Notes under the pieces: generated by a model
Told to the model about the DNA's origin: nothing
What the model saw: the letters and a program-made list of their open reading frames with translations, nothing else
Database searches by the model: none
Program-made: the position numbers and the translations under genes
Shown here: one piece after another, positions 26,576-34,850 of the stretch
How positions within the stretch are numbered: position 1 is the first letter of the stretch
How the letters are laid out: every line of letters begins with the position of its first letter
NCBI GenBank assembly: GCA_008933805.1
Contig: WBUH01000010.1
Span: forward strand, 101,820 to 165,819
Direction of reading: 5' to 3'
Source of the DNA: Bacteroidota bacterium
GTDB lineage: Bacteria > Bacteroidota > Bacteroidia > UBA8524
DNA: 64,000 nucleotides

Positions 26576-26961
26576 TAAAGCCTTATAAAATTATAGTATT
26601 ATTTGCCATTATTGGTCTTTGCGCTTGCAAAACAACAAAAACAGAAGAACCTGTTTTTGAGATAGTTGAAGTAATGCCTGAATATCCGGGTGGAGATGAA
26701 GCGAGACAAAAGTTCATCGCCCAAAATATTGTTTATCCTCCGCTTGCTATTGAAAATAATAAGCAAGGCACTGTAATTATTCAGTTTGTCGTTGAGAAGG
26801 ACGGCAACGTTAGTAATGTGACAGCTTATAAAAGTTTTGACGAAGATTGCTCAAAAGAGGCTATCAGAGTAGTAAAGCTGATGAAATGGAAACCGGGGGA
26901 ACAAAGGGGCAAGAAAGTGCGAGTTAAGATGTTATTACCAATTAAATTTAAATTGAAATAA
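26572..26961 (+). CDS. Lipoprotein with TonB C-terminal domain, copy 2
   Basis: A 129-residue paralogue of the preceding gene, overlapping it by ATGA. The signal is MIKPYKIIVLFAIIGLCAC with lipobox LCAC. The TonB C-terminal domain begins EYPGGDEARQKFIAQNIVYP and ends MKWKPGEQRGKKVRVKMLLP. The two copies share the unusual SFDEDCSKEA / TFDEECGKEA segment, including a conserved Cys, so they arose by tandem duplication. The pair looks more AT-rich in codon choice than ruvX and def downstream. ruvX begins 1 bp after its stop. Confidence 0.8.
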   Translation: MIKPYKIIVLFAIIGLCACKTTKTEEPVFEIVEVMPEYPGGDEARQKFIAQNIVYPPLAIENNKQGTVIIQFVVEKDGNVSNVTAYKSFDEDCSKEAIRVVKLMKWKPGEQRGKKVRVKMLLPIKFKLK

Positions 26962-26962
26962 T

Positions 26963-27376
26963 TTGCCACGCATTATAGCCATAGATTACGGCACCAAGCG
27001 GGTGGGACTGGCGGTTACCGACGAGTTGAAAATTATTGCTACCTCGCTGGGTACTGTGCACGCGAAGGATGTGATTAACTACCTGAAAGAATATTGCACG
27101 CAAAACAACGTGGAAACTTTTGTGGTGGGCCTACCCAAGCAAATGGACGGCAGTGCTTCTGAATCAGAAAGGCATATACAGGCATTTTTAAATGCCGTAA
27201 AGAAGAATTTTCCTACGATGCCCGTGGTTCGCTACGATGAACGGTTTACTTCTAAAATTGCCTCCCGCTCTTTAATAGATAGCGGAGTGAAGAAAAAAGA
27301 CCGCCAAAACAAAGAATTGTTGGATACTGTGAGTGCTGTATTAATTTTGCAGGATTATTTAGAGACTGTACGATGA
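26963..27376 (+). CDS. ruvX: Putative pre-16S rRNA nuclease / Holliday junction resolvase-like RuvX
   Basis: A 137-residue RNase H-fold protein of the YqgF/RuvX family, implicated in 16S rRNA 5'-end maturation. Motifs are [15 protein letters not shown] with the first catalytic Asp, [29 protein letters not shown], and [20 protein letters not shown] with the last acidic residue. No ATG exists at the expected N-terminus. A TTG at 26963 gives [10 protein letters not shown], which fits the family start. It overlaps def by ATGA. Confidence 0.92.
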   Translation: MPRIIAIDYGTKRVGLAVTDELKIIATSLGTVHAKDVINYLKEYCTQNNVETFVVGLPKQMDGSASESERHIQAFLNAVKKNFPTMPVVRYDERFTSKIASRSLIDSGVKKKDRQNKELLDTVSAVLILQDYLETVR

Positions 27377-27939
27377 TTTTACCAGTAATTGCCTACGGCG
27401 ACCCCGTATTGAGGAAGGAAGCCGAGGACATAACCCCTGATTACCCTAATTTGAAGGAACTGATTGCCAACATGTACGAAACCATGTATGCAAGCAGCGG
27501 TGTAGGCTTGGCCGCCCCCCAAATAGGATTGCCCATTCGCCTGTTTGTGGTGGATGCGGCTCCTATGTTTGAAGATGAAGAAGGGGACGCTAAAAAAGAA
27601 TTTAAACGCACCTTTATTAATGCCTACATATTGGATGAAGAAGGCAAAAAATGGGATTTTGAAGAAGGTTGCCTAAGCATCCCTACCATCCGCGAGAAGG
27701 TTAACCGCCACTCGAAAATAAAAATCGAGTACAGGGATGAAGATTTTAACCTTCACGAAGAGGAGTTTGACGGCATTATTGCCCGTATTATCCAACACGA
27801 GCACGACCATACTGACGGCAAACTATTTATCGACCACATTAGCCCCTTGCGCCGCCGTTTGCTGAAAGGCAAACTGAACGACATTAGCGCGGGTCGCGTT
27901 CATACCGACTACCGCATGAAGTATCCCATCAAAAAGTAA
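27373..27939 (+). CDS. def: Peptide deformylase
   Basis: A 188-residue metalloenzyme that removes the N-formyl group from nascent proteins. All three motifs are present: [18 protein letters not shown] (Cys metal ligand) and QHEHDHTDG (HExxH with two His ligands and the catalytic Glu). The C-terminus [13 protein letters not shown] is typical of the Bacteroidota form. It overlaps ruvX by 4 bp and ends the operon begun by the kinase. A perfect 17-bp hairpin follows. Confidence 0.96.
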   Translation: MILPVIAYGDPVLRKEAEDITPDYPNLKELIANMYETMYASSGVGLAAPQIGLPIRLFVVDAAPMFEDEEGDAKKEFKRTFINAYILDEEGKKWDFEEGCLSIPTIREKVNRHSKIKIEYRDEDFNLHEEEFDGIIARIIQHEHDHTDGKLFIDHISPLRRRLLKGKLNDISAGRVHTDYRMKYPIKK

Positions 27940-27981
27940 TTTGATTATCTCTAAAGGATTAAAAATCCTTTTCAATTTATA

Positions 27982-28019
27982 TAAACACGAAGCGGGACTG
28001 ACGTCCCGCTTCGTGTTTA
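27982..28019. terminator. Bidirectional terminator / palindromic element
   Basis: A perfect 17-bp stem, TAAACACGAAGCGGGAC (27982-27998) with GTCCCGCTTCGTGTTTA (28003-28019), closes a TGAC loop. It sits between the 3' ends of def and the convergent TonB receptor gene and could terminate both. T-tracts are short, and the core GGGAC..GTCCC recurs in the palindrome at 34776-34821, so it may belong to the same repeat class. Confidence 0.6.
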
Positions 28020-28057
28020 ATTATAGCAGTAATTGGGTGTCAACCCTTTTGTTTCCC

Positions 28058-30529
28058 TTAAAACTTCATAGCAAGCGTTACAAAAAAGTTGGTAGTTGCC
28101 GCAGGGTAATATGCTGCGGGCGTGGTAACCGTGCGATTGCCGTTGGCATCCTGCACCATACTGTTGCCCCAACCGCCCAAAGCACCCGATGGACTGTATA
28201 ACGTATTGCTAAAGTTGTTTACACGTACGCTAAGGGTTTGCTCACCCATACCTGTCCATTGGTCAAGTTTTATACCAAGCACTGCATCACCTACAAAAAA
28301 CGAAGGCAACGAAAGGCTTTCGGTCTCGGTATTATCCAAGTATTGCTTGCCTACATAGCGACCATTCAGCTCAATACTTAAAAACGGTAGCGGGCTGTAT
28401 TTTACCCCTTGGTTAATAATCACCGCAGGACTAAACGCAGGGTTGATATTTTTGAAGGTAACCCCATCATTGCCGCTACCTACTGGGTTGCCGTTTTCAT
28501 CGGTAATGCTGTAATACTGGGTAAAGCTATTGATGCTGTTGCTGCTAAAGCTTGAAGCATGGGTAATAGCCCAACGCTTATCAATAACAAGCATACCATC
28601 AATCTCAATACCGGCACGGGTGCCGCTACCTGTGTTTTGGGTAATGGGCGAGCCAAATTGGTTTAGTAACCCTGTATTGGCAATTTGGTTGTTAAACGCC
28701 ATGTAATACACGTTAGCGTTCACCCACAGGTTTTTGGTTGAAATCTTGGTACCCAACTCAATATCGGTAACGGTTTCAGGCTTCAAATCGTCCTGTTTAA
28801 TATCGCGCCAGGCAAGGTCGTCGCGCAAGTAATCGCTGCGGGTGGGTTCACGCCCGGTCATCCCTGCATTCAAATAAAAACCTATGTTTTTATCCAGTTG
28901 GTAGCTCACTCCTACTTTAGGGTTGATAAACAACCACTCCATTGGCTCTACATTATACTCGGTAAACAGGTATTCCATTTTGTCAACCTTGTACTTCCAG
29001 CTTGCTCGGCGTGCTTGCACATCGGCAAAAAAAGTAAGCTTCTCCCCTACTGTATAAGCCGCCTTTACAAAAGCGCTCATTTCTTGCTTAGTGCCCGTGT
29101 TTGAGTACCACACATGGCCGGGGGTTACGCCCGCAGGCAAGGTTTGCGCCCAAGCTACTTGGTTAAAGTGCCTGCTCACAAACTTATTGGCGTGAACACC
29201 CACACTCACATTCAGTTTTTTAGCTGTGTAATTAAGCGAGGCGAAACCACCTGTAAACTCTTGGTCTAATCGGTAGCGGGCTACAAAATCGGTAGTAGTC
29301 ACCGTATCGCCGTTGCGAACAATAGTGTCTGAAGGGGCGTTGAGGTATGAAAGCGGAGCACCGTACCACAAATAATCAAAATACGGAGCATCGCCCTTCA
29401 CATAATACGCCGATGCAGATGCATTCAACTTCGACGAAATATGATAAGTGTATTGCAACTGGTAAAACCGTTGGCGAAACTCATCCCTTTCTTCGGGAGT
29501 TAGAGGGTTAGCCCTGCGGTTTTTCTCAAGCGTGGCCTTATCTATCGCGGCATATGACAGTTGAGATTGCGAAATACCGCCCCACGCATTGAATTTTAAC
29601 AACGAGCGTTTGCCAAACAACCCGCCGCTCAAAAAATAGGACTGATTGTGGCTTTGCGAATGCTCGCGGTAACCGTCTGAACGTAAATCCGACAAGCGAC
29701 CGTAAAACGCCACCTTACCATTGGCTAAACGTCCTGTTTGGTATTCCACCGTATTCCTCATAGAGTTGAACGATCCGAAACCGCTGTGCAATGAAAACGA
29801 AGGACTTTCGTCAAGGTTTTTGGTAACCACATTAAGCGAGCCGCCCAATGCCGCAGTACCGTTGCTGCTGGTACCTACCCCGCGCTGAATTTGAATTTCA
29901 GATGCGCTGCTGGCCAAATCACTAAAGTTGTTGGTGTAAAATCCTTGCGTTTCAGCATCGTTCACAGGCACCCCGTTAATGGTCATATTAATACGAGTTT
30001 GGTCGATACCGCGCAACCTGAAACCCGAATACCCCATGCCGTTTCCGGCATCAGAATATGAATTAACAGAGGGCGTGGCGATAATCAAAGCGGGGATGTC
30101 ATGCCCTACATACCTCGCCTCAATATCAGCCGTTTTTAGCGAACTGAGGGTAATGGGCGTTTTAGCCGAAGCCCTAAAAGCCTCTACTACTACCGCCTCA
30201 CTTTCTACCACCTGTTCTTCTAAGTTAAAAACAAGGGGTTGCGAAGGGTCGGCAGCCGATACAGTAAGCAGCATTTGCTGTGTTTGGTAGCCGGTAAGAC
30301 TAGCCACAAGGGTGTAAGTTCCGGGTTTAACGCCGGCAATGGTAAATTGTCCGATTTTGTTGGTGGTTGCCGATTGGCGGGCCACATCGTCTACCTTCAA
30401 CTGCAAATACACGTTGGCTAGCGGTTGGCCGTCGTTTGCTTGGTAAACATAACCGGTAAGTGTTGTTTGGGCAATAAGCCCTGTGGTGAGAACAAAGGCC
30501 CCGAAAAAGGCCAGAATGAAACGAAACAT
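28058..30529 (-). CDS. TonB-dependent receptor under TPP riboswitch (predicted thiamine uptake)
   Basis: An 823-residue outer-membrane receptor. It has a signal peptide (MFRFILAFFGAFVLTTGLIA) and a carboxypeptidase-like domain at about 22-110 (LTGYVYQANDGQPLANVYLQ). The plug domain contains SGFRLRGIDQTRINMTINGV and a GVGTSSNGTAALGGSLNVVT segment. The barrel ends in Phe (VTLAMKF). A TPP aptamer lies in its leader, and TPP-controlled receptors of this class in Bacteroidota take up thiamine compounds. I place the start at the ATG at 30527-30529; the longer in-frame ATG at 30604 falls at the edge of the aptamer and adds a Cys-rich segment unlike a signal peptide. Confidence 0.88.
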   Translation of the reverse strand: MFRFILAFFGAFVLTTGLIAQTTLTGYVYQANDGQPLANVYLQLKVDDVARQSATTNKIGQFTIAGVKPGTYTLVASLTGYQTQQMLLTVSAADPSQPLVFNLEEQVVESEAVVVEAFRASAKTPITLSSLKTADIEARYVGHDIPALIIATPSVNSYSDAGNGMGYSGFRLRGIDQTRINMTINGVPVNDAETQGFYTNNFSDLASSASEIQIQRGVGTSSNGTAALGGSLNVVTKNLDESPSFSLHSGFGSFNSMRNTVEYQTGRLANGKVAFYGRLSDLRSDGYREHSQSHNQSYFLSGGLFGKRSLLKFNAWGGISQSQLSYAAIDKATLEKNRRANPLTPEERDEFRQRFYQLQYTYHISSKLNASASAYYVKGDAPYFDYLWYGAPLSYLNAPSDTIVRNGDTVTTTDFVARYRLDQEFTGGFASLNYTAKKLNVSVGVHANKFVSRHFNQVAWAQTLPAGVTPGHVWYSNTGTKQEMSAFVKAAYTVGEKLTFFADVQARRASWKYKVDKMEYLFTEYNVEPMEWLFINPKVGVSYQLDKNIGFYLNAGMTGREPTRSDYLRDDLAWRDIKQDDLKPETVTDIELGTKISTKNLWVNANVYYMAFNNQIANTGLLNQFGSPITQNTGSGTRAGIEIDGMLVIDKRWAITHASSFSSNSINSFTQYYSITDENGNPVGSGNDGVTFKNINPAFSPAVIINQGVKYSPLPFLSIELNGRYVGKQYLDNTETESLSLPSFFVGDAVLGIKLDQWTGMGEQTLSVRVNNFSNTLYSPSGALGGWGNSMVQDANGNRTVTTPAAYYPAATTNFFVTLAMKF

Positions 30530-30603
30530 TTGTTTGATGAATATTTTGGTTAAACAACAGCACATGGCAGGGGCAGCCCTGCGCCTTAAAATTGTTAAAC
30601 CCA

Positions 30604-30755
30604 TCTTATTCCCTTCGCAGGCATTATCCCGTTCAGGTTCAAAGGGTATGATCTCAGCCGTAGAAGTTTTTGGTTTTAAGTTTTATGTTTTAAGAAGGAC
30701 TTTAAACATACAACCTGAAACTTGGAACTGCCTTCGGCACCCCTAAAGACTCATC
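30604..30755 (-). promoter_or_regulatory. TPP (thiamine pyrophosphate) riboswitch
   Basis: Read on the minus strand, all conserved THI-box blocks are present in order: GGGGTGCC (30736-30743), GCTGAGAT with CTGAGA at 30652-30657, ACCTGAAC (30631-30638), GGATAATGCC (30620-30629) and GCGAAGGGA (30610-30618). The variable P3 arm is enlarged by about 70 nt. That insert is itself nearly self-complementary: 30678-30694 pairs with 30700-30723, and it is built from TTTTAAG-type heptamers. Downstream, a GCAGGG...CCCTGC hairpin lies before the start codon at 30529 and may be part of the expression platform. Confidence 0.93.
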
Positions 30756-31032
30756 GTCGGTGCAAAGCAACACAAAAAATCCCAGAGTGCTTACACAATT
30801 TTAACATAGTGCCCATACCCCACTGTAAATGTGTTTCTTCAAGTTACGGTGTTACTTAGTTACACGGTTACCGTGTTATTTTTGTTACGCACTGCCCAAG
30901 GGTTTGCGGGTTTGGGTTGTATAAAGGGTGGTTACAGCTTTCAAAGAACTATGTCCGATGAAGAGTAATTGGCAGAAAATTATAAATGAACCTGCCCCCA
31001 ATAAATCAATTGAAATTATACTGATTTTACTT

Positions 31033-31111
31033 GTTATACCGACGGGCATAAAGCCCGCCTCTTGTAAAATGGTTCGTCCCGAATGGTTTTAAACCATTCG
31101 GGACGTTATAC
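31033..31111. repeat. Palindromic intergenic element flanked by GTTATAC repeats
   Basis: Part of the intergenic gap 30756-31156. CGGGC-ATAAA-GCCCG (31043-31057) is followed by CTCTTG and then a 15-bp stem with a single-base loop: CGTCCCGAATGGTTT (31075-31089), T, AAACCATTCGGGACG (31091-31105). The unit is bracketed by GTTATAC at 31033-31039 and 31105-31111. Elsewhere in the gap I see a small hairpin ACACGGT-T-ACCGTGT (30862-30876) and CTGAAT-TTTAT-ATTCAG (31121-31137), which may help terminate the minus-strand gene at 31157. No ORF is present. Confidence 0.6.
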
Positions 31112-31156
31112 TCAAAAGAACTGAATTTTATATTCAGGCAAATGTAAAAGAGAAGC

Positions 31157-31939
31157 TTACTCTATCACCTCTTCCTCCCCTTTTACATCAAGGTTGTAGA
31201 AGAAACCAACATTTACCCCTACTGAAAGTAAACGGTATTTTAAATCGCCCGAAGTAGTATTAAACAAGGGCACGGTAAGCATAGGCTGAGTGATAAAGCC
31301 CAACTTGTTTGAATAATTATAGTTACCCCTAAAACCCAGCATTCCGCTAATATTGGCAAAATTGGGTCGCAGGTAAGTGTTTTTAAGATTAAACGAGCGG
31401 TCGTTATCAATTGTAAAACCCTTTAGTCGCACAGCAACACGGTCTTGCAGCAGAAAATTCAACGATGCCCCGTAGCTCACAAAAAACTCCCAGTGCTTTG
31501 ATTTCTTTTGGTTGAAGTACACACGACGGTTTAATAACGCAGGGATATCCAAGTAATCAAACACGTAATTCAACTCAGCCGTTGGCGAAGGAATGGTTAA
31601 AATGGTTTGATCCAGCGGTTCTAAATCAGGATGAATAACCGTTTTGGGCAGCAAGTTGCCCACTACCTTCACAAACCCTGTATTGGTGTATTGAAGCCCG
31701 ATTTGCAACGTAGTGTTTTTGCCCAACTCTTTTTGGTATTGCAAGAACACAGAATACCCTAAACGGTTTTTCTCTGAAGTTGACAATGAATCGTTGCGCT
31801 TCACCGACTTACTATTCGAAAACCGAAACGTGTATTGCGGCTGAAAGGTAGCTGCTATGTAATTGTATTTGTGCTGGGTTTGCGCAAAGGCAGCCACAAC
31901 AGCAAAAAGCGATACAGCAAGCAGGATACATTTTCTCAT
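31157..31939 (-). CDS. Outer-membrane beta-barrel protein of unknown function
   Basis: A 260-residue exported protein (signal MRKCILLAVSLFAVVAAFA) with alternating amphipathic strands such as LGYSVFLQYQKELGKNTTLQ and LSVGVNVGFFYNL. These are typical of the OMP_b-brl family of small 8-12 strand barrels. It ends with an acidic tail, KGEEEVIE, rather than a terminal aromatic residue. No catalytic motif is seen. It lies 10 bp downstream of valS and is probably co-transcribed, but a functional link is not evident. Confidence 0.7.
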   Translation of the reverse strand: MRKCILLAVSLFAVVAAFAQTQHKYNYIAATFQPQYTFRFSNSKSVKRNDSLSTSEKNRLGYSVFLQYQKELGKNTTLQIGLQYTNTGFVKVVGNLLPKTVIHPDLEPLDQTILTIPSPTAELNYVFDYLDIPALLNRRVYFNQKKSKHWEFFVSYGASLNFLLQDRVAVRLKGFTIDNDRSFNLKNTYLRPNFANISGMLGFRGNYNYSNKLGFITQPMLTVPLFNTTSGDLKYRLLSVGVNVGFFYNLDVKGEEEVIE

Positions 31940-31949
31940 AGGTTCGTTT

Positions 31950-34595
31950 TTAGTTAAGAGCCGCTAAGTTGTCATTTAGCAGCCTCAGTTTTGCTTCGGC
32001 ATCTGCTTTTTTCTGGCGTTCGCGTTCCACAATATCCCCTTTGGCATTTGCTACAAACTTTTCGTTACTCAGTTTGGCATCTACCGATTTAAGGAAACCT
32101 TGCAGGTAGCTTATTTCTTCTGCAATTTTAGCACGCTCTGCAACAGGGTCAATACTCTCTTCTAAAAATACGTACAACGCATCGTTTTTAACCAACAGTT
32201 GCAACGCTCCTTGGGGTTTTTCGGTTAAAAACTCCAACTGCGAAACATTGGCCAGCTTGCGGATAATGTATTCAAAACTGCGGTAAGCGGCAGCGGTGGT
32301 ATCGTTTTCACATACTAAAGCCGTTTTCAGTTCGTCTTTATGCGACATTCCCTTGCTGCTGCGCAGGTTGCGCATTTCGGTAATAAAGTCTATTGCAAGC
32401 GATGAAATGGCTTCAACGCCTTCTTTCACAGTAGGGTAATCTTCAACAATGATGGGTTTGGCCGGATTACCGTCGTTCAAATCGTGGTAAAGCTCCTCAG
32501 TGATAAAGGGCATAAACGGATGAACGATTTTCAGTAATTCTGAGAAATGGGCAATAGTAGCATCAAAAGCACCGCGGTTAATGGGTTTGCCGTATTCAGG
32601 CTTCACCATTTCAAGATACCAGGCACAGTAGTCGTCCCACACCAGCTTGTAAACAGCCATTAGAGCCTCGCTAAGGCGATATTCTTTAAACTTGTCCTCT
32701 ATATCCTTTAAGCCTTCGTTAAGCTTGTAGGTAAGCCATTTCGATGCTAATTGGTTAGCTGCTACAATCTCTGCATCCACCGCACTGTCTTCTACCACTT
32801 CCCAACCTTTTACCAAACGGTAAGCATTCCATATTTTGTTACAAAAATTACGGCCTTGCTCCACTTGGCTAATATCGAACATTACATCATTGCCCGCCGA
32901 CGATGAAAGCAGCATGCCCATACGCACACCATCGGCACCGTATTGGGCAATTAAATCAAGCGGGTCGGGTGAGTTGCCCAATTGCTTGCTCATTTTGCGG
33001 CCTTGCTTGTCGCGAACAATCCCTGTAAAATATACGTTCTTAAACGGTTTTTCGCTCCTGTATTCGTAGCCCGCCATTATCATACGCAACACCCAGAAGA
33101 AAATAATCTCGGGCGCGGTAACTAAATCGTCAGTTGGATAAAAAGCTTTTATATCATCGTTATTAGGGTCTTCAAACCCGTCAAACACGCTGATAGGCCA
33201 CAACCATGATGAGAACCAAGTATCCACAACGTCTTCGTCTTGTTTCAGATGTTGGATGTCAGATGTTGGATATTGGGATTTATATTTATCGAGGGCTTCA
33301 TCGTGGGTGGCGGCAACCACATAGTTGCCTGCCTCATCATACCATGCAGGTATACGCTGACCCCACCACAACTGGCGCGATATGCACCACTCACGGATAT
33401 TCTCTACCCAGTGGCGGTAGGTATTTTTAAATTTGGCAGGGTGAAACTTAATTTCATCGTCCATTACCGCCTGCAATACTTTTGGGTTCTTTTCAATGAA
33501 TTTCTTCATATCCACAAACCACTGCTTGCTTAGGCGGGGTTCAATCACAGCATCGGTACGCTCGCTGTAACCTACGCTGTTTTTAATGTCTTCAATCTTA
33601 TTTATCTGTCCGGCTTCTTCAAGGTCTTTCACAATCTGCTTGCGCACTGCAAACCTATCCATGCCTACATAATATCCTGCTATCGAAGCTATAGTACCGT
33701 CTTCGTTAAAAATATCAATGGTATCAAGCTTGTGCTTTTTGCCCAGTTCAAAGTCATTAATATCGTGGGCAGGGGTTACCTTTAAGCAACCGGTACCAAA
33801 CTCAATATCAACGTACTCATCAAAAATTACAGGTACTTCGCGGTTCACCACGGGCACAATTACCTTTTTGCCTTTCAAATGAGCATATCGTTCGTCGTTA
33901 GGGTTCACGCAAACAGCAGTGTCACCCAACAAGGTTTCGGGACGGGTGGTAGCAATGGTTAAGTAACCATCTTCACCCGCAATTTTATAATTGATGTAAA
34001 ATAATTTCGATTGAACGTCTTTGTGGATTACCTCTTCATCACTTACCGAGGTTTTTGCCGAAGGGTCCCAGTTTACCATCCGCTCACCGCGGTAGATAAG
34101 TCCCTTCTCATACAAATCAACAAATACATTAATTACGGCATCGCTCATCACGGGCTCCATCGTAAATCGGGTACGGTCCCAATCACAACTGGCGCCTAGT
34201 TTCTTTAGCTGTTCAAGTATTATTCCGCCGTATTTTTCTTTCCACTCCCAAGCGTGTTCCAAAAACTTCTCACGGCCTATTTCAGCTTTGTTAATGCCTT
34301 GCTCTTTCAGCATTTTTACCACCTTAGCTTCCGTAGCAATACTGGCATGGTCGGTACCGGGCACCCACACAGCTTCTTTGCCCATCATGCGCGCACGGCG
34401 GGTAAGAATATCCTGTATGGTATTGTTTAGCATGTGCCCCATGTGCAACACACCCGTTACGTTGGGCGGGGGAATGACCACACTGTACTTAGGTTTTGGT
34501 GAACGGGCATCGGCTTTAAAATAGCCTTTGTCCATCCAGTATTTATACCATTTGTCTTCTACTTCTGCGGGGTTATATGTTTTTGAAAGTTGCAT
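31950..34595 (-). CDS. valS: Valyl-tRNA synthetase
   Basis: An 881-residue class I aminoacyl-tRNA synthetase that charges tRNA-Val. The HIGH signature is PPNVTGVLHMGHML near residue 40. The editing CP1 domain includes TTRPETLLGDTAVCVNP, and the KMSKS signature is GRKMSKQLGNSPDPLD near 530. The C-terminal anticodon-binding and coiled-coil arm ends with AEEISYLQGFLKSVDAKLSN. Length is normal for the family. The 315-bp region upstream is packed with palindromes. Confidence 0.97.
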   Translation of the reverse strand: MQLSKTYNPAEVEDKWYKYWMDKGYFKADARSPKPKYSVVIPPPNVTGVLHMGHMLNNTIQDILTRRARMMGKEAVWVPGTDHASIATEAKVVKMLKEQGINKAEIGREKFLEHAWEWKEKYGGIILEQLKKLGASCDWDRTRFTMEPVMSDAVINVFVDLYEKGLIYRGERMVNWDPSAKTSVSDEEVIHKDVQSKLFYINYKIAGEDGYLTIATTRPETLLGDTAVCVNPNDERYAHLKGKKVIVPVVNREVPVIFDEYVDIEFGTGCLKVTPAHDINDFELGKKHKLDTIDIFNEDGTIASIAGYYVGMDRFAVRKQIVKDLEEAGQINKIEDIKNSVGYSERTDAVIEPRLSKQWFVDMKKFIEKNPKVLQAVMDDEIKFHPAKFKNTYRHWVENIREWCISRQLWWGQRIPAWYDEAGNYVVAATHDEALDKYKSQYPTSDIQHLKQDEDVVDTWFSSWLWPISVFDGFEDPNNDDIKAFYPTDDLVTAPEIIFFWVLRMIMAGYEYRSEKPFKNVYFTGIVRDKQGRKMSKQLGNSPDPLDLIAQYGADGVRMGMLLSSSAGNDVMFDISQVEQGRNFCNKIWNAYRLVKGWEVVEDSAVDAEIVAANQLASKWLTYKLNEGLKDIEDKFKEYRLSEALMAVYKLVWDDYCAWYLEMVKPEYGKPINRGAFDATIAHFSELLKIVHPFMPFITEELYHDLNDGNPAKPIIVEDYPTVKEGVEAISSLAIDFITEMRNLRSSKGMSHKDELKTALVCENDTTAAAYRSFEYIIRKLANVSQLEFLTEKPQGALQLLVKNDALYVFLEESIDPVAERAKIAEEISYLQGFLKSVDAKLSNEKFVANAKGDIVERERQKKADAEAKLRLLNDNLAALN

Positions 34596-34624
34596 ACGAA
34601 CCGCGAAAATACGGATTTTTAGCG

Positions 34625-34847
34625 ACGGGTGTTAAACCCGTTGTTCTCACAATGGAGTTTTCTCAATAGCGGCAGGTTTTATACCTGCCGAAGCTAGATA
34701 AACATTTCGGCGCGCATAAAGCCGCTTCTTGCGCAAGGGTTCTTTTTAGATGGGGTTGAAACCCCATCTTGTTACAATTACCTTCCGGCAAGGGACTTAA
34801 GTCCCTTGCCGGAAGGTAATTACAAAAGCGACAGGTTTTAACCTGTC
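34625..34847. repeat. Cluster of six short palindromes between valS and atpC
   Basis: Within the 315-bp gap 34596-34910 I count: ACGGGT-GTTAA-ACCCGT (34625-34641); CGGCAGGT-TTTAT-ACCTGCCG (34670-34690); CATAAAGCC...CTTGCGCAAG (34715-34738); AGATGGGGTT-GA-AACCCCATCT (34748-34769); a 46-bp loopless perfect palindrome (34776-34821, core AAGGGACTTAAGTCCCTT); and GACAGGTT-TT-AACCTGTC (34830-34847). Arms are unrelated in sequence but share a design: GC-rich arms, AT-rich centre, 0-5 nt loops. No ORF is present. Confidence 0.8.
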
Positions 34848-34850
34848 ATA

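Noticed and set aside
30530-30604. N-terminal extension of the thiamine receptor starting at an ATG at 30604
   Set aside because: It begins at the edge of the TPP aptamer and adds a Cys-rich stretch ahead of a good signal peptide; the ATG at 30529 fits both.
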